Assembly: GCA_947500445.1 (NCBI GenBank) | Contig: CANMSB010000009.1 | Span: forward strand, 1 to 64,000 | Length of the DNA: 64,000 nucleotides | From: an uncultured Flavobacteriaceae bacterium | GTDB taxonomy: Bacteria; Bacteroidota; Bacteroidia; Flavobacteriales; Flavobacteriaceae | Direction: 5' to 3' | Shown here: positions 35,014-43,413 of the stretch, in pieces | How positions within the stretch are numbered: the first letter of the stretch is position 1 | How the letters are laid out: every line of letters begins with the position of its first letter | Notes under the pieces: generated by a model | What the model was told of the DNA's origin: nothing | The model's input: the letters and a program-made list of their open reading frames with translations, nothing else | The model's database searches: none | Position numbers and translations under genes: made by a program

Positions 35014-35232
35014 TCAGTCTTCCCAACCGCAAAGGGTCCTCCCCATTGCTTTGGCCTTTGTTTTGGTAACCGCGTATATTTTGGTAGAACAGCGGGAAAG
35101 GCCCCTACAGGAGGCTGTGCAATGATACCTTTTACTTCCTTTGCCCTTGCAGATGTAGACTTTGGTTTCGGCAAGGGAGGCAGGTCGTAGAAACAGAAAT
35201 GAACTGAATAGCAGTAGCGAAAGTATTTTCAT
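35014..35232 (-). CDS. Small secreted Cys-rich protein (72 aa)
   Basis: Signal peptide MKILSLLLFSSFLFLRPASLA is followed by a 51-residue basic domain with four cysteines (YICKGKGSKRYHCTASCRGLSRC) and the end MGRTLCGWED. The KRYHCTASCRGLSRC...LGRTLCGWED pattern is common in small Bacteroidota proteins of unknown function, perhaps a zinc- or nucleic-acid-binding module related to nuclease accessory domains. It begins 12 bp after the HsdR-N-like gene. Confidence 0.8.
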   Translation of the reverse strand: MKILSLLLFSSFLFLRPASLAETKVYICKGKGSKRYHCTASCRGLSRCSTKIYAVTKTKAKAMGRTLCGWED

Positions 35233-35244
35233 GGCTCCTCGGTT

Positions 35245-36297
35245 TTAATCCTCCTCATAATCTTCCACGGTCTGCAATAGGGCTTCCGTGAACTCGTAGA
35301 TCGAATCGATCGATTCAATAGCATGTTTGGTTTCACTTTTATCCTTTTCAAATACGCCCAAGTACTTCTTTCGACCATTGAGGTGTAGCCTGCACAGTGG
35401 TTTTCGGTTGTTGTCGTCGAGGAGAATACCGAAGTACGATTGGGTATCCCGATGTGCAATACGTGCGACCGGTAGTTTTCTCCTGAGAATGGCTACCACA
35501 ATGCGGAACCCCTCCAATTCCTCCTCAGTGGTAACGACTTTGCTACGTTCTTGTGGCTCCGGCACTTCCTCTTGTTGTTGCTCCGCTTCCTTGTTCAAGG
35601 CCGCGTTCAACCGGTCGTTCACCTTGTCGCTCAGGGTTTGGGTAAAGGCCCTGCCTACCAAATCGGTGAATTCCCCCGACACCTTTTCGGTAAGCCGGCC
35701 CGTATGTACCTTACCGGCGAATAGTTTTACGAACGGCAATGAGGGGGATTGCAATTCCGCAAGAATCAATTTTTTAAGCTCCTTGGTATATTTTAAGGCA
35801 CTGGCATTGTCCACTATTTTTTCAACATCGAAGTTCGATTTATGAAACTTGGTGATCTCGTGAACCGTACCTTCCTTTAGGGTAGTAATATCAAATTCCA
35901 AAAAAGGTTTTTCGTCCATTTTATTGGTCGCTTCCAGATCGGTGTAAAACCGATACTCGATACCATTGGTCAATAGGGCAAACCGGGTTTTGGATGCATG
36001 GAAATAGCGTATCAATTGGGAGTTGTGTGCGTCCAATTTCTCTTTCCAACTTTTACATTCGATGATAAGGATCGGCTGGCCGTCCTGAAAAATAGCGTAG
36101 TCTACCTTTTCGCCTTTTTTGAGTCCGATGTCGGCCGTGAATTCGGGTACGACCTCTATAGGATTGAAGGTATCATATCCCAAGGCATTGATAAAAGGGA
36201 GTACAAAGGCATGCTTGGTCGATTCTTCGGTAGTGATCTGGTCTTTGAGCTTGCCTATTTTTTCGGCAAGGGCTTTTAATTGGGTTTGGAGTTGCAT
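35245..36297 (-). CDS. Orphan type I restriction HsdR N-terminal-domain protein
   Basis: 350 aa. The N-terminal ~165 residues carry a PD-(D/E)xK nuclease core of HsdR_N type: KVDYAIFQDGQPILIIECKSWKEKL supplies Asp, Glu and Lys. No helicase motor and no HsdM/HsdS gene is nearby. The C-terminal part (about 255-350) has a beta-rich domain (RLHLNGRKKYLGVF). Many free-standing proteins of this layout exist; their substrate is unknown. The gene follows the frameshifted gene by 19 bp and precedes the Cys-rich secreted protein by 12 bp. Confidence 0.82.
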   Translation of the reverse strand: MQLQTQLKALAEKIGKLKDQITTEESTKHAFVLPFINALGYDTFNPIEVVPEFTADIGLKKGEKVDYAIFQDGQPILIIECKSWKEKLDAHNSQLIRYFHASKTRFALLTNGIEYRFYTDLEATNKMDEKPFLEFDITTLKEGTVHEITKFHKSNFDVEKIVDNASALKYTKELKKLILAELQSPSLPFVKLFAGKVHTGRLTEKVSGEFTDLVGRAFTQTLSDKVNDRLNAALNKEAEQQQEEVPEPQERSKVVTTEEELEGFRIVVAILRRKLPVARIAHRDTQSYFGILLDDNNRKPLCRLHLNGRKKYLGVFEKDKSETKHAIESIDSIYEFTEALLQTVEDYEED

Positions 36298-36316
36298 AAG
36301 GGTGAAGGATTCGAAT

Positions 36317-36848
36317 TCAATTTTTTCTGGTGTGTGGTCTTACCCATACTCTTTTTCCAGATTTTGTGGTACGGTAATGGCCACGAACATTTACCGGTTT
36401 TGAATAGTCCAAAGTTTTCCGGTAAGCAGATTTTTTTGATTGCTTAAGCGCTGATGGCTTTTGAAAAGCGATGTGAAGAAGATGGAGAGGTAATGCGTCA
36501 TGATTTTCAAGATTATAAGGGTCTATATAACCTGTAAGACCATTGTACTCCACTTTGAAATGATATTGTTTTTTATTGATAATTCTGATGATTGAACCAT
36601 TTGGTATTATAGCTATAGTTTTACTTCCGATTTTTCGCTTCAAATTTATTGTTGAGTATTGGTATTTCTTTCGTACTTCAATAAAGTATCCGTTTTCTTG
36701 AACCTCCTCAGTGATTTTTGATTTTAGTTCTTTTATTTTTTTTTTCTAATTTGATTACTTCTTTATGAAGACTATCTACCTTTTGATTTTGTTGAGGAAA
36801 AACGCTGAAAAAAGAAAAAATCATTATGCCTAATATCCTGTTTTTCAT
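36317..36848 (-). pseudogene. Frameshifted secreted SH3-like protein
   Basis: An ATG at 36848 opens a signal peptide (MKNRILGIMIFSFFSVFPQQ) and a coiled-coil start, but the frame stops at TGA soon after an A10 run (T10 at 36736-36745 on the plus strand). With nine A's the frame continues through KIKELKSKITEEVQENGYFIEV into KIGSKTIAIIPNGSIIRI, an SH3-like domain, and ends at 36317 (176 aa). This may be a true mutation, polymerase slippage that makes both products, or a sequencing error. The downstream part is otherwise intact. Confidence 0.75.
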
Positions 36849-36882
36849 GATGATTTATTTATTCTCCAAACCTACACCCATC

Positions 36883-36917
36883 AAAAAAGAATCCCTTACG
36901 GATATCCGTAAGGGATT
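36883..36917 (-). terminator. Terminator with perfect 28-bp palindrome after the response regulator
   Basis: A perfect 28-bp palindrome at 36890-36917 contains TTACGGATATCCGTAA at its centre. On the minus strand it is followed by T6 (36883-36888), so it can terminate the response regulator transcript (stop at 36950). It also embeds the operator-like 16-mer. Confidence 0.7.
36896..36911. promoter_or_regulatory. Response-regulator operator candidate, site 2
   Basis: TTACGGATATCCGTAA, a perfect 16-bp palindrome, lies 47 bp upstream of the ATG at 36848. It differs from site 1 (34941-34956) only at the symmetric A/G pair. Confidence 0.55.
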
Positions 36918-36949
36918 GGCATTCTTTTCTTTGAAATGATATAATACGG

Positions 36950-37615
36950 TTAAATTTTACCTTTTCGAGCCAGTTTGGCAATAAGGTTTTGGGTGTTGCG
37001 TGCACCAAACGCATCAAAAAGCTTACTCACTTTTTTATCGATGGTACTTTCGCTGTTGGGTTTAATATTTTCCCGTTTGAACTTTTCGGAGATTTCTTTT
37101 TTGGTCAATCCTTCGGCCAGTTCTTTTAATATCATTAAATCGAACGCGTCCATTTCAAAAACGGTATCGGTACTGTTCAGGTCGATCTGTGGCGATACAT
37201 AGGTTCTATTGTGGTATACTTCATGTATGGCTTTGGTCAGTTCCAGCAGCCCGTCCCGGCCTTTGCATACATAAGCGTTGATATGCAGTTCTTTGAACAA
37301 TGGGTTTATTTCTGCCGGATTGTCGATCATGGAATTTACGATTACCTTCAGTGTAGGGTCCAGTTTTCGCAAGGTTGTAATAAGGGCCTGCCCCGAAGTG
37401 ATCCTGCGAGTTACATGGTTTTTTTTAAAATGAAGGTCCGTAATGAGCAGGTCGTACGGTACGTTGTTTTGTTGGGCCACCTTAAACCGGTTGTAGGCCT
37501 TGTCACAATACAGCTCTTGTTGTATTTCTTGAATTTGTAACTTGTTTTTCAACGCGTCGGCAATACCTTGGCTTTCCCCTTGAAAATCTTCGGCAATCAA
37601 TATTTTTTGGAACAT
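36950..37615 (-). CDS. NarL/LuxR-type response regulator
   Basis: The start at 37615 gives 221 aa (MFQKILIAEDFQGE). The receiver domain covers 1-125 with phospho-acceptor Asp60 (DLLITDLHF) and Lys near 119 (AYVCKGRDG). The C-terminal LuxR-like helix-turn-helix covers about 155-221 (LAEGLTKKEISEKFKRE...STIDKKVSKLFDAFG). It follows the histidine kinase stop by 10 bp, forming a two-component pair. Palindromes at 34941, 36896 and 39968 are probable targets. Confidence 0.92.
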   Translation of the reverse strand: MFQKILIAEDFQGESQGIADALKNKLQIQEIQQELYCDKAYNRFKVAQQNNVPYDLLITDLHFKKNHVTRRITSGQALITTLRKLDPTLKVIVNSMIDNPAEINPLFKELHINAYVCKGRDGLLELTKAIHEVYHNRTYVSPQIDLNSTDTVFEMDAFDLMILKELAEGLTKKEISEKFKRENIKPNSESTIDKKVSKLFDAFGARNTQNLIAKLARKGKI

Positions 37616-37625
37616 GGGATGTGTT

Positions 37626-39563
37626 TTAATAAGGCGCTCTGATGAGGGCTTTAAAACCTTTGTTTTTCGCTGTCTCAAAAATAATACTTCCATTAATCGC
37701 CCGAATACGCTTTTCCGTATTCAATAGTCCATTTTTATGCATCACCTCTTCTTTCGAGGCGCCTACGCCATAATCTTTATAGGTGATGCTCAGGGCATTT
37801 TTTTGTTGTTCAAAACGGACTTCGATCAAGTCGGCCTTGCTGTGTTTTTGCATGTTGATCATCAATTCTTGAAGCACTTTGAAAATCGTTTTTTTGGTGA
37901 AATCCGGTACGGTATTCCATTGCATTGTTTTCTCCCCTATGGTCATCAGGCTTTTATTGGGGCAATATCTTTTGAGCATGGTGGCCAAGAGGTGTTGGAA
38001 ATTTGGCCCGGTATCGATATCGTTGATTTCTCTGGAAAAATCCCGACTGGAATCATAGATATTCCCGATTACCTTTTTTACCGTCGCTTTGGGGGTATTG
38101 GTGTCCAATAGCATCATGGCATGGTTCAGTTGCCCGGCGAAATCGTCATGAATACGTTGCGACATGGCGACTTCCGTATCATATACTTCTTTTTGTTTTT
38201 CCCTTTCGGCAACTTGCCTTTGGCGTTTGGCACGTTGCACAAAGTAATACCCGGTAAACCCTAAAGACAGTAGCAGCAATATCCCTGCAGCCAAGGAGAT
38301 GATCTTCTGATTGCGCTCTTGGGCAACTTCCAGCTCTTTTTGTGCGTTCTCCTTTTCCAATCGTAAAATCGACTCTTGTTTGCGCTGGTCGTCGTATTTG
38401 TATTTGGCAAATTGGGTTTTCACCCTTAGGCCCTGTTTGTAAAGACTGTCCTGTAGAAAAACATATCGGTCGCGCAGGGGTACATTTTTTGGTTGCAATT
38501 CCATTAAAAATCGAAGTGCATCTTTTTCTGCTCGTGGAATAGTTAGGGTTTTTGACAAGGTGATGACCGAATCAAAATAGGCTTTTGCCTTTCCCGGTTC
38601 GGTTTTGCTATAAAATTCACCCAAGTGGGTATAGCTTGCGAGTTGTCCCCGTTTGTCGTTTTGAAGTTTTCTCCATTCCAAAGGTTTTTGAAATGCCGTT
38701 AGCGCTACGTCCTCTCCTTTATGCCATTGGGCATAAGCCAGGTTATCCAGAACCCTTGCGCGCGCTCTTTTATTTTTAAGGGAAACGGTATCCTTTTTAA
38801 GCTTTTTTAAAAGCGTTATGGCCAGGTCGTATTTTTTGGAGTCAATGTAGGTAGCGGCGAGGTTGTTTTGGTAAACCTGCCGTTCTTTTTCAAAAGGAGC
38901 GTTGTCTATGGCGATGGAGTAATACATTATGGCGTCGGGATAGTTGAGCAATTTTCTATGATCGGTGGCGAGGGCATTTTGGGCAGAACTGATGTACTTC
39001 GCGTCTTTTTCCAAGGTGAGATAGTCCAATGATTCGGTTAAGGTTTCCTTGCTTCCAAAATAGTCGCCTTGAATTTTTTGTATAAGCCCCATGCTTATTA
39101 ACTGTCGCCCCACATTACTACTATCTTTTAGCGTTAAAAATGCAGCTTTTGAGGCGTTGAAGTGATAGAACGCACTGTCAAAAACTTGGAGTTTTTTGTA
39201 ATATATTCCCAAGTTCTTATGTGCTTTGCCTTGATATGCTTTGTTGGCCGATCGGTTGGCGGCATACAATAAATGGCGATCGTAAAAAACCGTGCTGTCC
39301 GGTTGTCCGTCCCTATGGTGAAGGGAACTTTTATAATCGATCACCGCCAAATATAGGGAGTCGAAAGGCAATTTTTTGGAACACTTAAAAGCGCTGTCCA
39401 CAAATTGCATGCGTGCTTGCAGGTTCAGCTTCGTATTCTTACTTTTTTTCAATAACCCTAGAATGGAAGCTTTCTGTAGGCTTTTGGAAGATGCGGGTTC
39501 AAAATGCTGACAATTTGTACATAAGAACAACAAAAAAAGAAGGGGTGAACGCTTGATTGACAT
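37626..39563 (-). CDS. TPR-containing sensor histidine kinase (HisKA_3-like)
   Basis: The start at 39563 gives MSIKRSPLLFLLFLCTNC, a lipoprotein-like signal, and 645 aa. TPR repeats (about 90-330) form the periplasmic sensor, then one helix (about 418-440) and a coiled coil. The dimerisation/phosphoacceptor segment is MSQRIHDDFAGQLNHAM with His472, then a HATPase with QELMINMQKHSKA and DYGVGAS. The arrangement is typical of Bacteroidota two-component systems with a NarL-type partner. Input is unknown, perhaps envelope or nutrient stress. Confidence 0.92.
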   Translation of the reverse strand: MSIKRSPLLFLLFLCTNCQHFEPASSKSLQKASILGLLKKSKNTKLNLQARMQFVDSAFKCSKKLPFDSLYLAVIDYKSSLHHRDGQPDSTVFYDRHLLYAANRSANKAYQGKAHKNLGIYYKKLQVFDSAFYHFNASKAAFLTLKDSSNVGRQLISMGLIQKIQGDYFGSKETLTESLDYLTLEKDAKYISSAQNALATDHRKLLNYPDAIMYYSIAIDNAPFEKERQVYQNNLAATYIDSKKYDLAITLLKKLKKDTVSLKNKRARARVLDNLAYAQWHKGEDVALTAFQKPLEWRKLQNDKRGQLASYTHLGEFYSKTEPGKAKAYFDSVITLSKTLTIPRAEKDALRFLMELQPKNVPLRDRYVFLQDSLYKQGLRVKTQFAKYKYDDQRKQESILRLEKENAQKELEVAQERNQKIISLAAGILLLLSLGFTGYYFVQRAKRQRQVAEREKQKEVYDTEVAMSQRIHDDFAGQLNHAMMLLDTNTPKATVKKVIGNIYDSSRDFSREINDIDTGPNFQHLLATMLKRYCPNKSLMTIGEKTMQWNTVPDFTKKTIFKVLQELMINMQKHSKADLIEVRFEQQKNALSITYKDYGVGASKEEVMHKNGLLNTEKRIRAINGSIIFETAKNKGFKALIRAPY

Positions 39564-39595
39564 TAGGAAATATCTTTCGTTAAAAGTATGGAAAT

Positions 39596-39627
39596 AAAAA
39601 AAAGCCACACCATGTGGTGTGGCTTTT
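39596..39627 (-). terminator. Strong terminator after the small lipoprotein
   Basis: AAAGCCACACC-ATGT-GGTGTGGCTTT is a perfect 11-bp stem (39601-39626). On the minus strand it is followed by a T-run (A-run at 39596-39603). It separates the lipoprotein gene (stop at 39646) from the kinase gene start at 39563. Confidence 0.88.
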
Positions 39628-39645
39628 ACAGATTTACATAATAGC

Positions 39646-39801
39646 TTAGCCGTCTTCTCTTTCCTGATCAACATCCCCATCATCTCCTTCCGTGGCCTGC
39701 ATTTCATACAGAGCATCGGTTTCAGCAATGGGTTCGTTGGTACAAGAAAATAAAAAGGTGTTGCATACTAGTGCCAATACGGCTATGATTACTTTTTTCA
39801 T
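39646..39801 (-). CDS. Small lipoprotein (51 aa)
   Basis: The ATG at 39801 opens MKKVIIAVLALVCNTFLFSC with lipobox LFSC (Cys20). The mature peptide is 32 residues and strongly acidic, ending EGDDGDVDQEREDG. A terminator follows 19 bp downstream. Its place just upstream of the TPR kinase suggests a possible envelope ligand or sensor cofactor, but no family is recognised. Confidence 0.72.
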   Translation of the reverse strand: MKKVIIAVLALVCNTFLFSCTNEPIAETDALYEMQATEGDDGDVDQEREDG

Positions 39802-39967
39802 AATTTTAAAATTTTCGGATTAAACAAAGGGGTGGCCGTCCGGGACGTTCCCGAATTTGTTTTTTTACCAGCCACCCGTGAGTGTTGGAGTACTCCCTGT
39901 TTTTGTGGAAAGTGAAATCAACAGACGGTAGCGTTAGGCTACTTTCCAATGGGCCAAACCCCACCGT

Positions 39968-39983
39968 TTACAGATTTCCGTAA
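39968..39983. promoter_or_regulatory. Response-regulator operator candidate, site 3 (imperfect)
   Basis: TTACAGATTTCCGTAA at 39968-39983 is an imperfect version of the 16-mer palindromes at 34941 and 36896. It lies 167 bp upstream of the small lipoprotein gene and 196 bp upstream of the gene at 40179 on the other strand, so it could serve either. Confidence 0.45.
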
Positions 39984-40178
39984 GCATGATTTTTCTAGAA
40001 TGGCTATGTTTAGAAAGGCATAACCGAATTCAAACTTGACCGCAATGTAGAAGTGAAGCGTAAAGTAGTTGCAGACACGGGTTCGACTTGTTTTCGACTT
40101 GTTTTTGACATAAATAAAATCGAGGGTTCCCAGAGGTTTGCGCCCAATTGCCGTCTAACGAATTTTTGTATTTTTAAG

Positions 40179-40973
40179 ATGATGGAGGAAAAAAAAGTAG
40201 CGGAGATTGTTCAGAAAGTATTTGATAAGGCGAAGACAAAGTCAGTCTCGCATACAAAACATGCTTTATCAAATGAAGTTGCGAATGTGATATCAGAAGA
40301 ATACAGCTACATAAGTCCCAGGACCTTGGAAAGAGCCTTTTCTAAATATCTAGAGAAGAAAAAAAACATTAGTCCACCAAAAGCTGAAAGTATTAATCTA
40401 TACTGTCGGTATTTGGGTTATAAAGACTATAAAAATTATGTTGAGGAAAATTCGAGCGGTACCGGTCCAAAATGGAAACTGATACTAACAATAGGTATTG
40501 CTTTCGGGGCGTTTGTTTTGATATTACGTGGCATTAGAGACGACACACCTAATAGAGATAAGGTAAAAAATGAAACGAATCGTATAAATACCGGTATTGA
40601 CGATGAGTCAGGAATTAAGGATAAATTTTGCATGACATGGGCCGATTCTTTATATGTTACCGTATCCTGCAATATGGCATCTCCTTCTACGTCCGGAACC
40701 GAAGTGATACCCTTAAATTTCACATTTCTTGAAAGCATGCGCAAAGTAAAGGTACATGCCGCATATGATTTTTTTACCGAGGACAACAAACCCCGTATAT
40801 GGTATTATAAGAGCAAGGACGGGGAAATCGAATATTATACATATCCCGGCAGGCATCCCGTCAATGGGGAAACGTTAAAAAAGATTACCCCCTATATTAT
40901 TGAAAAGTATGTGGATAAACATCGGTACAACGCAGGTTCTTTTTTAGCGCCCAATAATACCAACAAGAATTGA
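40179..40973 (+). CDS. Single-pass membrane protein with N-terminal helical domain
   Basis: The frame extends upstream, but MMEEKKVAEIVQKVFDKAK at 40179 is the natural start (264 aa). The first ~95 residues are a helical, possibly helix-turn-helix-like module (YISPRTLERAFSKYLEKKK; YCRYLGYKDYKNYVEE). A helix at about 108-125 (WKLILTIGIAFGAFVLIL) leads to a beta-rich C-terminal domain. The YISPRTLERA stretch with a following TM helix is seen in Bacteroidota one-component sensors of unknown ligand. A TATTTTTA motif is at 40169-40176. Confidence 0.65.
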   Translation: MMEEKKVAEIVQKVFDKAKTKSVSHTKHALSNEVANVISEEYSYISPRTLERAFSKYLEKKKNISPPKAESINLYCRYLGYKDYKNYVEENSSGTGPKWKLILTIGIAFGAFVLILRGIRDDTPNRDKVKNETNRINTGIDDESGIKDKFCMTWADSLYVTVSCNMASPSTSGTEVIPLNFTFLESMRKVKVHAAYDFFTEDNKPRIWYYKSKDGEIEYYTYPGRHPVNGETLKKITPYIIEKYVDKHRYNAGSFLAPNNTNKN

Positions 40974-41413
40974 ACTATTATGGCAAAACACCTTTTAAGA
41001 ATCATTTGGCAGCACTAGCTGCAAAAATATAGCATATTCCATAATTCCGATGAACAAAACGTACACGACCGAGCACACGCCTTTCTTCCGGTAAAATCCT
41101 ATAATTCTTACAAATTATACAGTAATTATTACGGATTATACATCCTTAAAGTTTTGCCCCGTACTTCTATTTTACCTTGCCCTCAGTTTTAAAAAAGCGT
41201 CCGCCCGATGCTCACCAAACGGGCAAAGTTTTTGGAGAACACCAACAACGTACACGGTGCGTAAATCCTGGTCCGAGAACGGTAAAGACCATACTTTTTG
41301 AAACACGGCCGATAGTTCTGGCCGTTCCTTTGCTTCCCCCAACCAATGTTACCGTAAATCGGTAGAACATGAAATTTCCCCCCTTTAAAACGTAATCTTA
41401 AACTATTTATATT
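40974..41413. other. Gene-free interval upstream of the MNIO pair
   Basis: 440 bp without a supported gene. It contains the small palindrome GTAAT-T-ATTAC (41122-41132), and an AT-rich stretch ends directly at the ATG at 41414, presumably the promoter region of the RiPP-like operon. The lone short frame inside it (about 41177-41365) looks random. Confidence 0.6.
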
Positions 41414-41818
41414 ATGGAAACTAAAATGAAGCGAGTATCAAAAGGAGCGATCCGATTATCCATTCCGGCGAAGGTCGCCTACAATGCGGATACTTTTAGA
41501 AAAAGCGTTTTTAATTTACTGGACGAACTGGGCTGTCCCAAATGCTTTTCGGGGGTTGACTGTTACTTTACCAACATACGGGACTATCTCGTAAACCCGA
41601 GCGACCTAAGTGTTACGCCGATTGAGGAGACGGCAAACTTGGCAAAGCCCATTTCATTTCAAGGCAACACGTTAAATGTTGGTCTAAGCCAGGAAACCGC
41701 CTATAACATTGACAAAATAGAGGTGGCGTTAAAGGATATTTTTGAGGAAATCGGTTGTTTGGCCTGTTGTTCCGGACAGGACATTTTCTTTCAAGAACAA
41801 TTTGAACGTAACTTTTAA
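41414..41818 (+). CDS. Candidate RiPP-like precursor with two Cys repeats
   Basis: 134 aa made of an internal duplication. Repeat 1 (about 20-58) has AYNADTFRKSVFNLLDELGCPKCFSGVDCYF; repeat 2 (about 95-130) has AYNIDKIEVALKDIFEEIGCLACCSGQDIFF. Shared core: (L/I)GC-x2-C-x-SG-x-D-x2-F. No signal peptide. It lies 9 bp upstream of an MNIO gene, so it is a plausible substrate whose cysteines are oxidised by the MNIO. The protein is longer than a typical precursor, and a folded cofactor-binding partner is the alternative. Confidence 0.65.
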   Translation: METKMKRVSKGAIRLSIPAKVAYNADTFRKSVFNLLDELGCPKCFSGVDCYFTNIRDYLVNPSDLSVTPIEETANLAKPISFQGNTLNVGLSQETAYNIDKIEVALKDIFEEIGCLACCSGQDIFFQEQFERNF

Positions 41819-41827
41819 TGCCAGACG

Positions 41828-43282
41828 ATGCCTAAGACAACAAAACTAGGGCAACTACAATGCCTACCCGAATTAGGGGTAGGCATTATCTATTCGCCCC
41901 TTATCGAAAAAATAGCGTTTCCGGACGGCCTGCTGGACACTTTGGAAATAGAGCCACAGACCCTTTGTATCCGTAACAAAGAGGATAAGCTTATTGCGCC
42001 TTGGACCGCTTTTGAGTCCGTAGCGGAAATGCCCTATCATAAACTGGTACACAGCATCGGGGCACCGGTAGGAGGGGGGCTTGCGCCCGCCGAAGAACAA
42101 TTGGCCCTGATCCGATATGCCACCGAACTGTTTCAAAGCCCCTGGGTGACGGAACACCTTAGTTTTAATGCGACCACGGAATTCAATACCGGCTTTTTTC
42201 TGCCGCCGTGTCAAACGGAAAAGGGACTGCAACAGGCCATTAACAATGTACAACAACTGCAAAATGCCATTGGTGTGCCAATCGCCGTAGAAACAGGGGT
42301 AAACTACCTTCGACCGAACGACAGGGAAATTCCCGACGGCCAGTTTGTGGCCGAACTCTGCCAGCGTACCGGTTGTGGTATTCTTTTGGATATCCATAAC
42401 CTTTTTGCCAATCAATTGAACGGCAGGCAGGGCATAAAGGCGTTTTTGGAACAGATACCTTTGGAACATGTGGTTGAAATACATATTGCCGGCGGAACCG
42501 AATTGAACGGATTGTGGATGGATTCCCATTCGGGCCCGATAGACGAGCGCCTGCTCGCCATAACCCGTGAAATACTACCGGATCTTCCCAACCTCAAGCA
42601 AATCACCTATGAAATTTTTGATTCGTACATCCCCGTAGTCGGAGATCGGACCATCATCCGCGAAATGGAAAATGTTAGAAACCTCTGGGAAAACCGAAAA
42701 ACGGCCTATACCATTCCGGAAACAAAGCAAATGCCTAGGGAAGTGATTGCCGTTCAGAAAATGAATAGCGAATTGGAACCTGAACAGTGGGAGCGTATAC
42801 TGGGAAGTTTGGTCATTGGAAAACCAACGGAGAACTTAGGGTACGATGATCGGGCACGAGTGGATACCTATCAATATCTTATCCGGGAGTTTCGGGCCTC
42901 TATGATCGCCCGTATTTTTAAGCTGACCACACGCTATATGATGTTGGTTTTGGGAAAGGAGGCCTTCGTCGTTGTTTTAAGGGATTTTTGGAGCGGATGT
43001 GCGCCCGAGCAGCTCAGTTACAAGGAGGCCCTCAATTTTTCGGACTATCTGTTCGAGAAAAATTTTAAGCTTCCTTGGTTGTTCCGGCTATTGAAGTACG
43101 AGGTTGCCGTGCTAAGGACCCTGATGGACAACGAGCTGAGAATCGTCCATTTTGATGCCGATCCCACGCCGATGTTCAATGCGCTGTCCCAAGGAAAGCT
43201 ACCCGATCAAATCGGGACGGTCGGAAATTACGAGGTTGAGGTACTCCCGGAAAGGGAAAAGACGACCTGGGTCACTGTTTGA
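41828..43282 (+). CDS. DUF692 multinuclear non-heme iron oxidase (MNIO) with C-terminal fusion
   Basis: 484 aa. The DUF692/MNIO TIM barrel fills about 10-285: EHLSFN (metal His), VETGVNYL, CGILLDIHNLFANQ, HIAGGTELNG...DSHSGPIDE and ITYEIFDSY carry the expected Glu, Asp, His ligands. About 310-484 is a second all-helical domain resembling the substrate-presenting partners usually encoded beside MNIOs. MNIOs oxidise cysteines in ribosomal peptides (methanobactin MbnB, TglH). The gene starts 9 bp after the candidate precursor, so both are probably one operon. The fused partner is unusual. Confidence 0.87.
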   Translation: MPKTTKLGQLQCLPELGVGIIYSPLIEKIAFPDGLLDTLEIEPQTLCIRNKEDKLIAPWTAFESVAEMPYHKLVHSIGAPVGGGLAPAEEQLALIRYATELFQSPWVTEHLSFNATTEFNTGFFLPPCQTEKGLQQAINNVQQLQNAIGVPIAVETGVNYLRPNDREIPDGQFVAELCQRTGCGILLDIHNLFANQLNGRQGIKAFLEQIPLEHVVEIHIAGGTELNGLWMDSHSGPIDERLLAITREILPDLPNLKQITYEIFDSYIPVVGDRTIIREMENVRNLWENRKTAYTIPETKQMPREVIAVQKMNSELEPEQWERILGSLVIGKPTENLGYDDRARVDTYQYLIREFRASMIARIFKLTTRYMMLVLGKEAFVVVLRDFWSGCAPEQLSYKEALNFSDYLFEKNFKLPWLFRLLKYEVAVLRTLMDNELRIVHFDADPTPMFNALSQGKLPDQIGTVGNYEVEVLPEREKTTWVTV

Positions 43283-43413
43283 CCTTTGCGGTTTGCTCTG
43301 GGGTAAAAGTATTGATGGAGTTTTGATACAAGAATGGTATAAATATTTTTAAAAGTCAGCAATTAGCATAATTCAAACATATTGGAACCATGTTCGCTAA
43401 CAATGGTCTTGTT

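Noticed and set aside
41118-41140. TTATTACGGATTATA as a fourth regulator site
   Set aside because: Only one half-site matches the 16-bp palindrome, so it is too weak to list.
41177-41365. Short open frame upstream of the MNIO pair
   Set aside because: Composition looks random, with no ribosome-binding site or family, and it lies in the probable promoter region.
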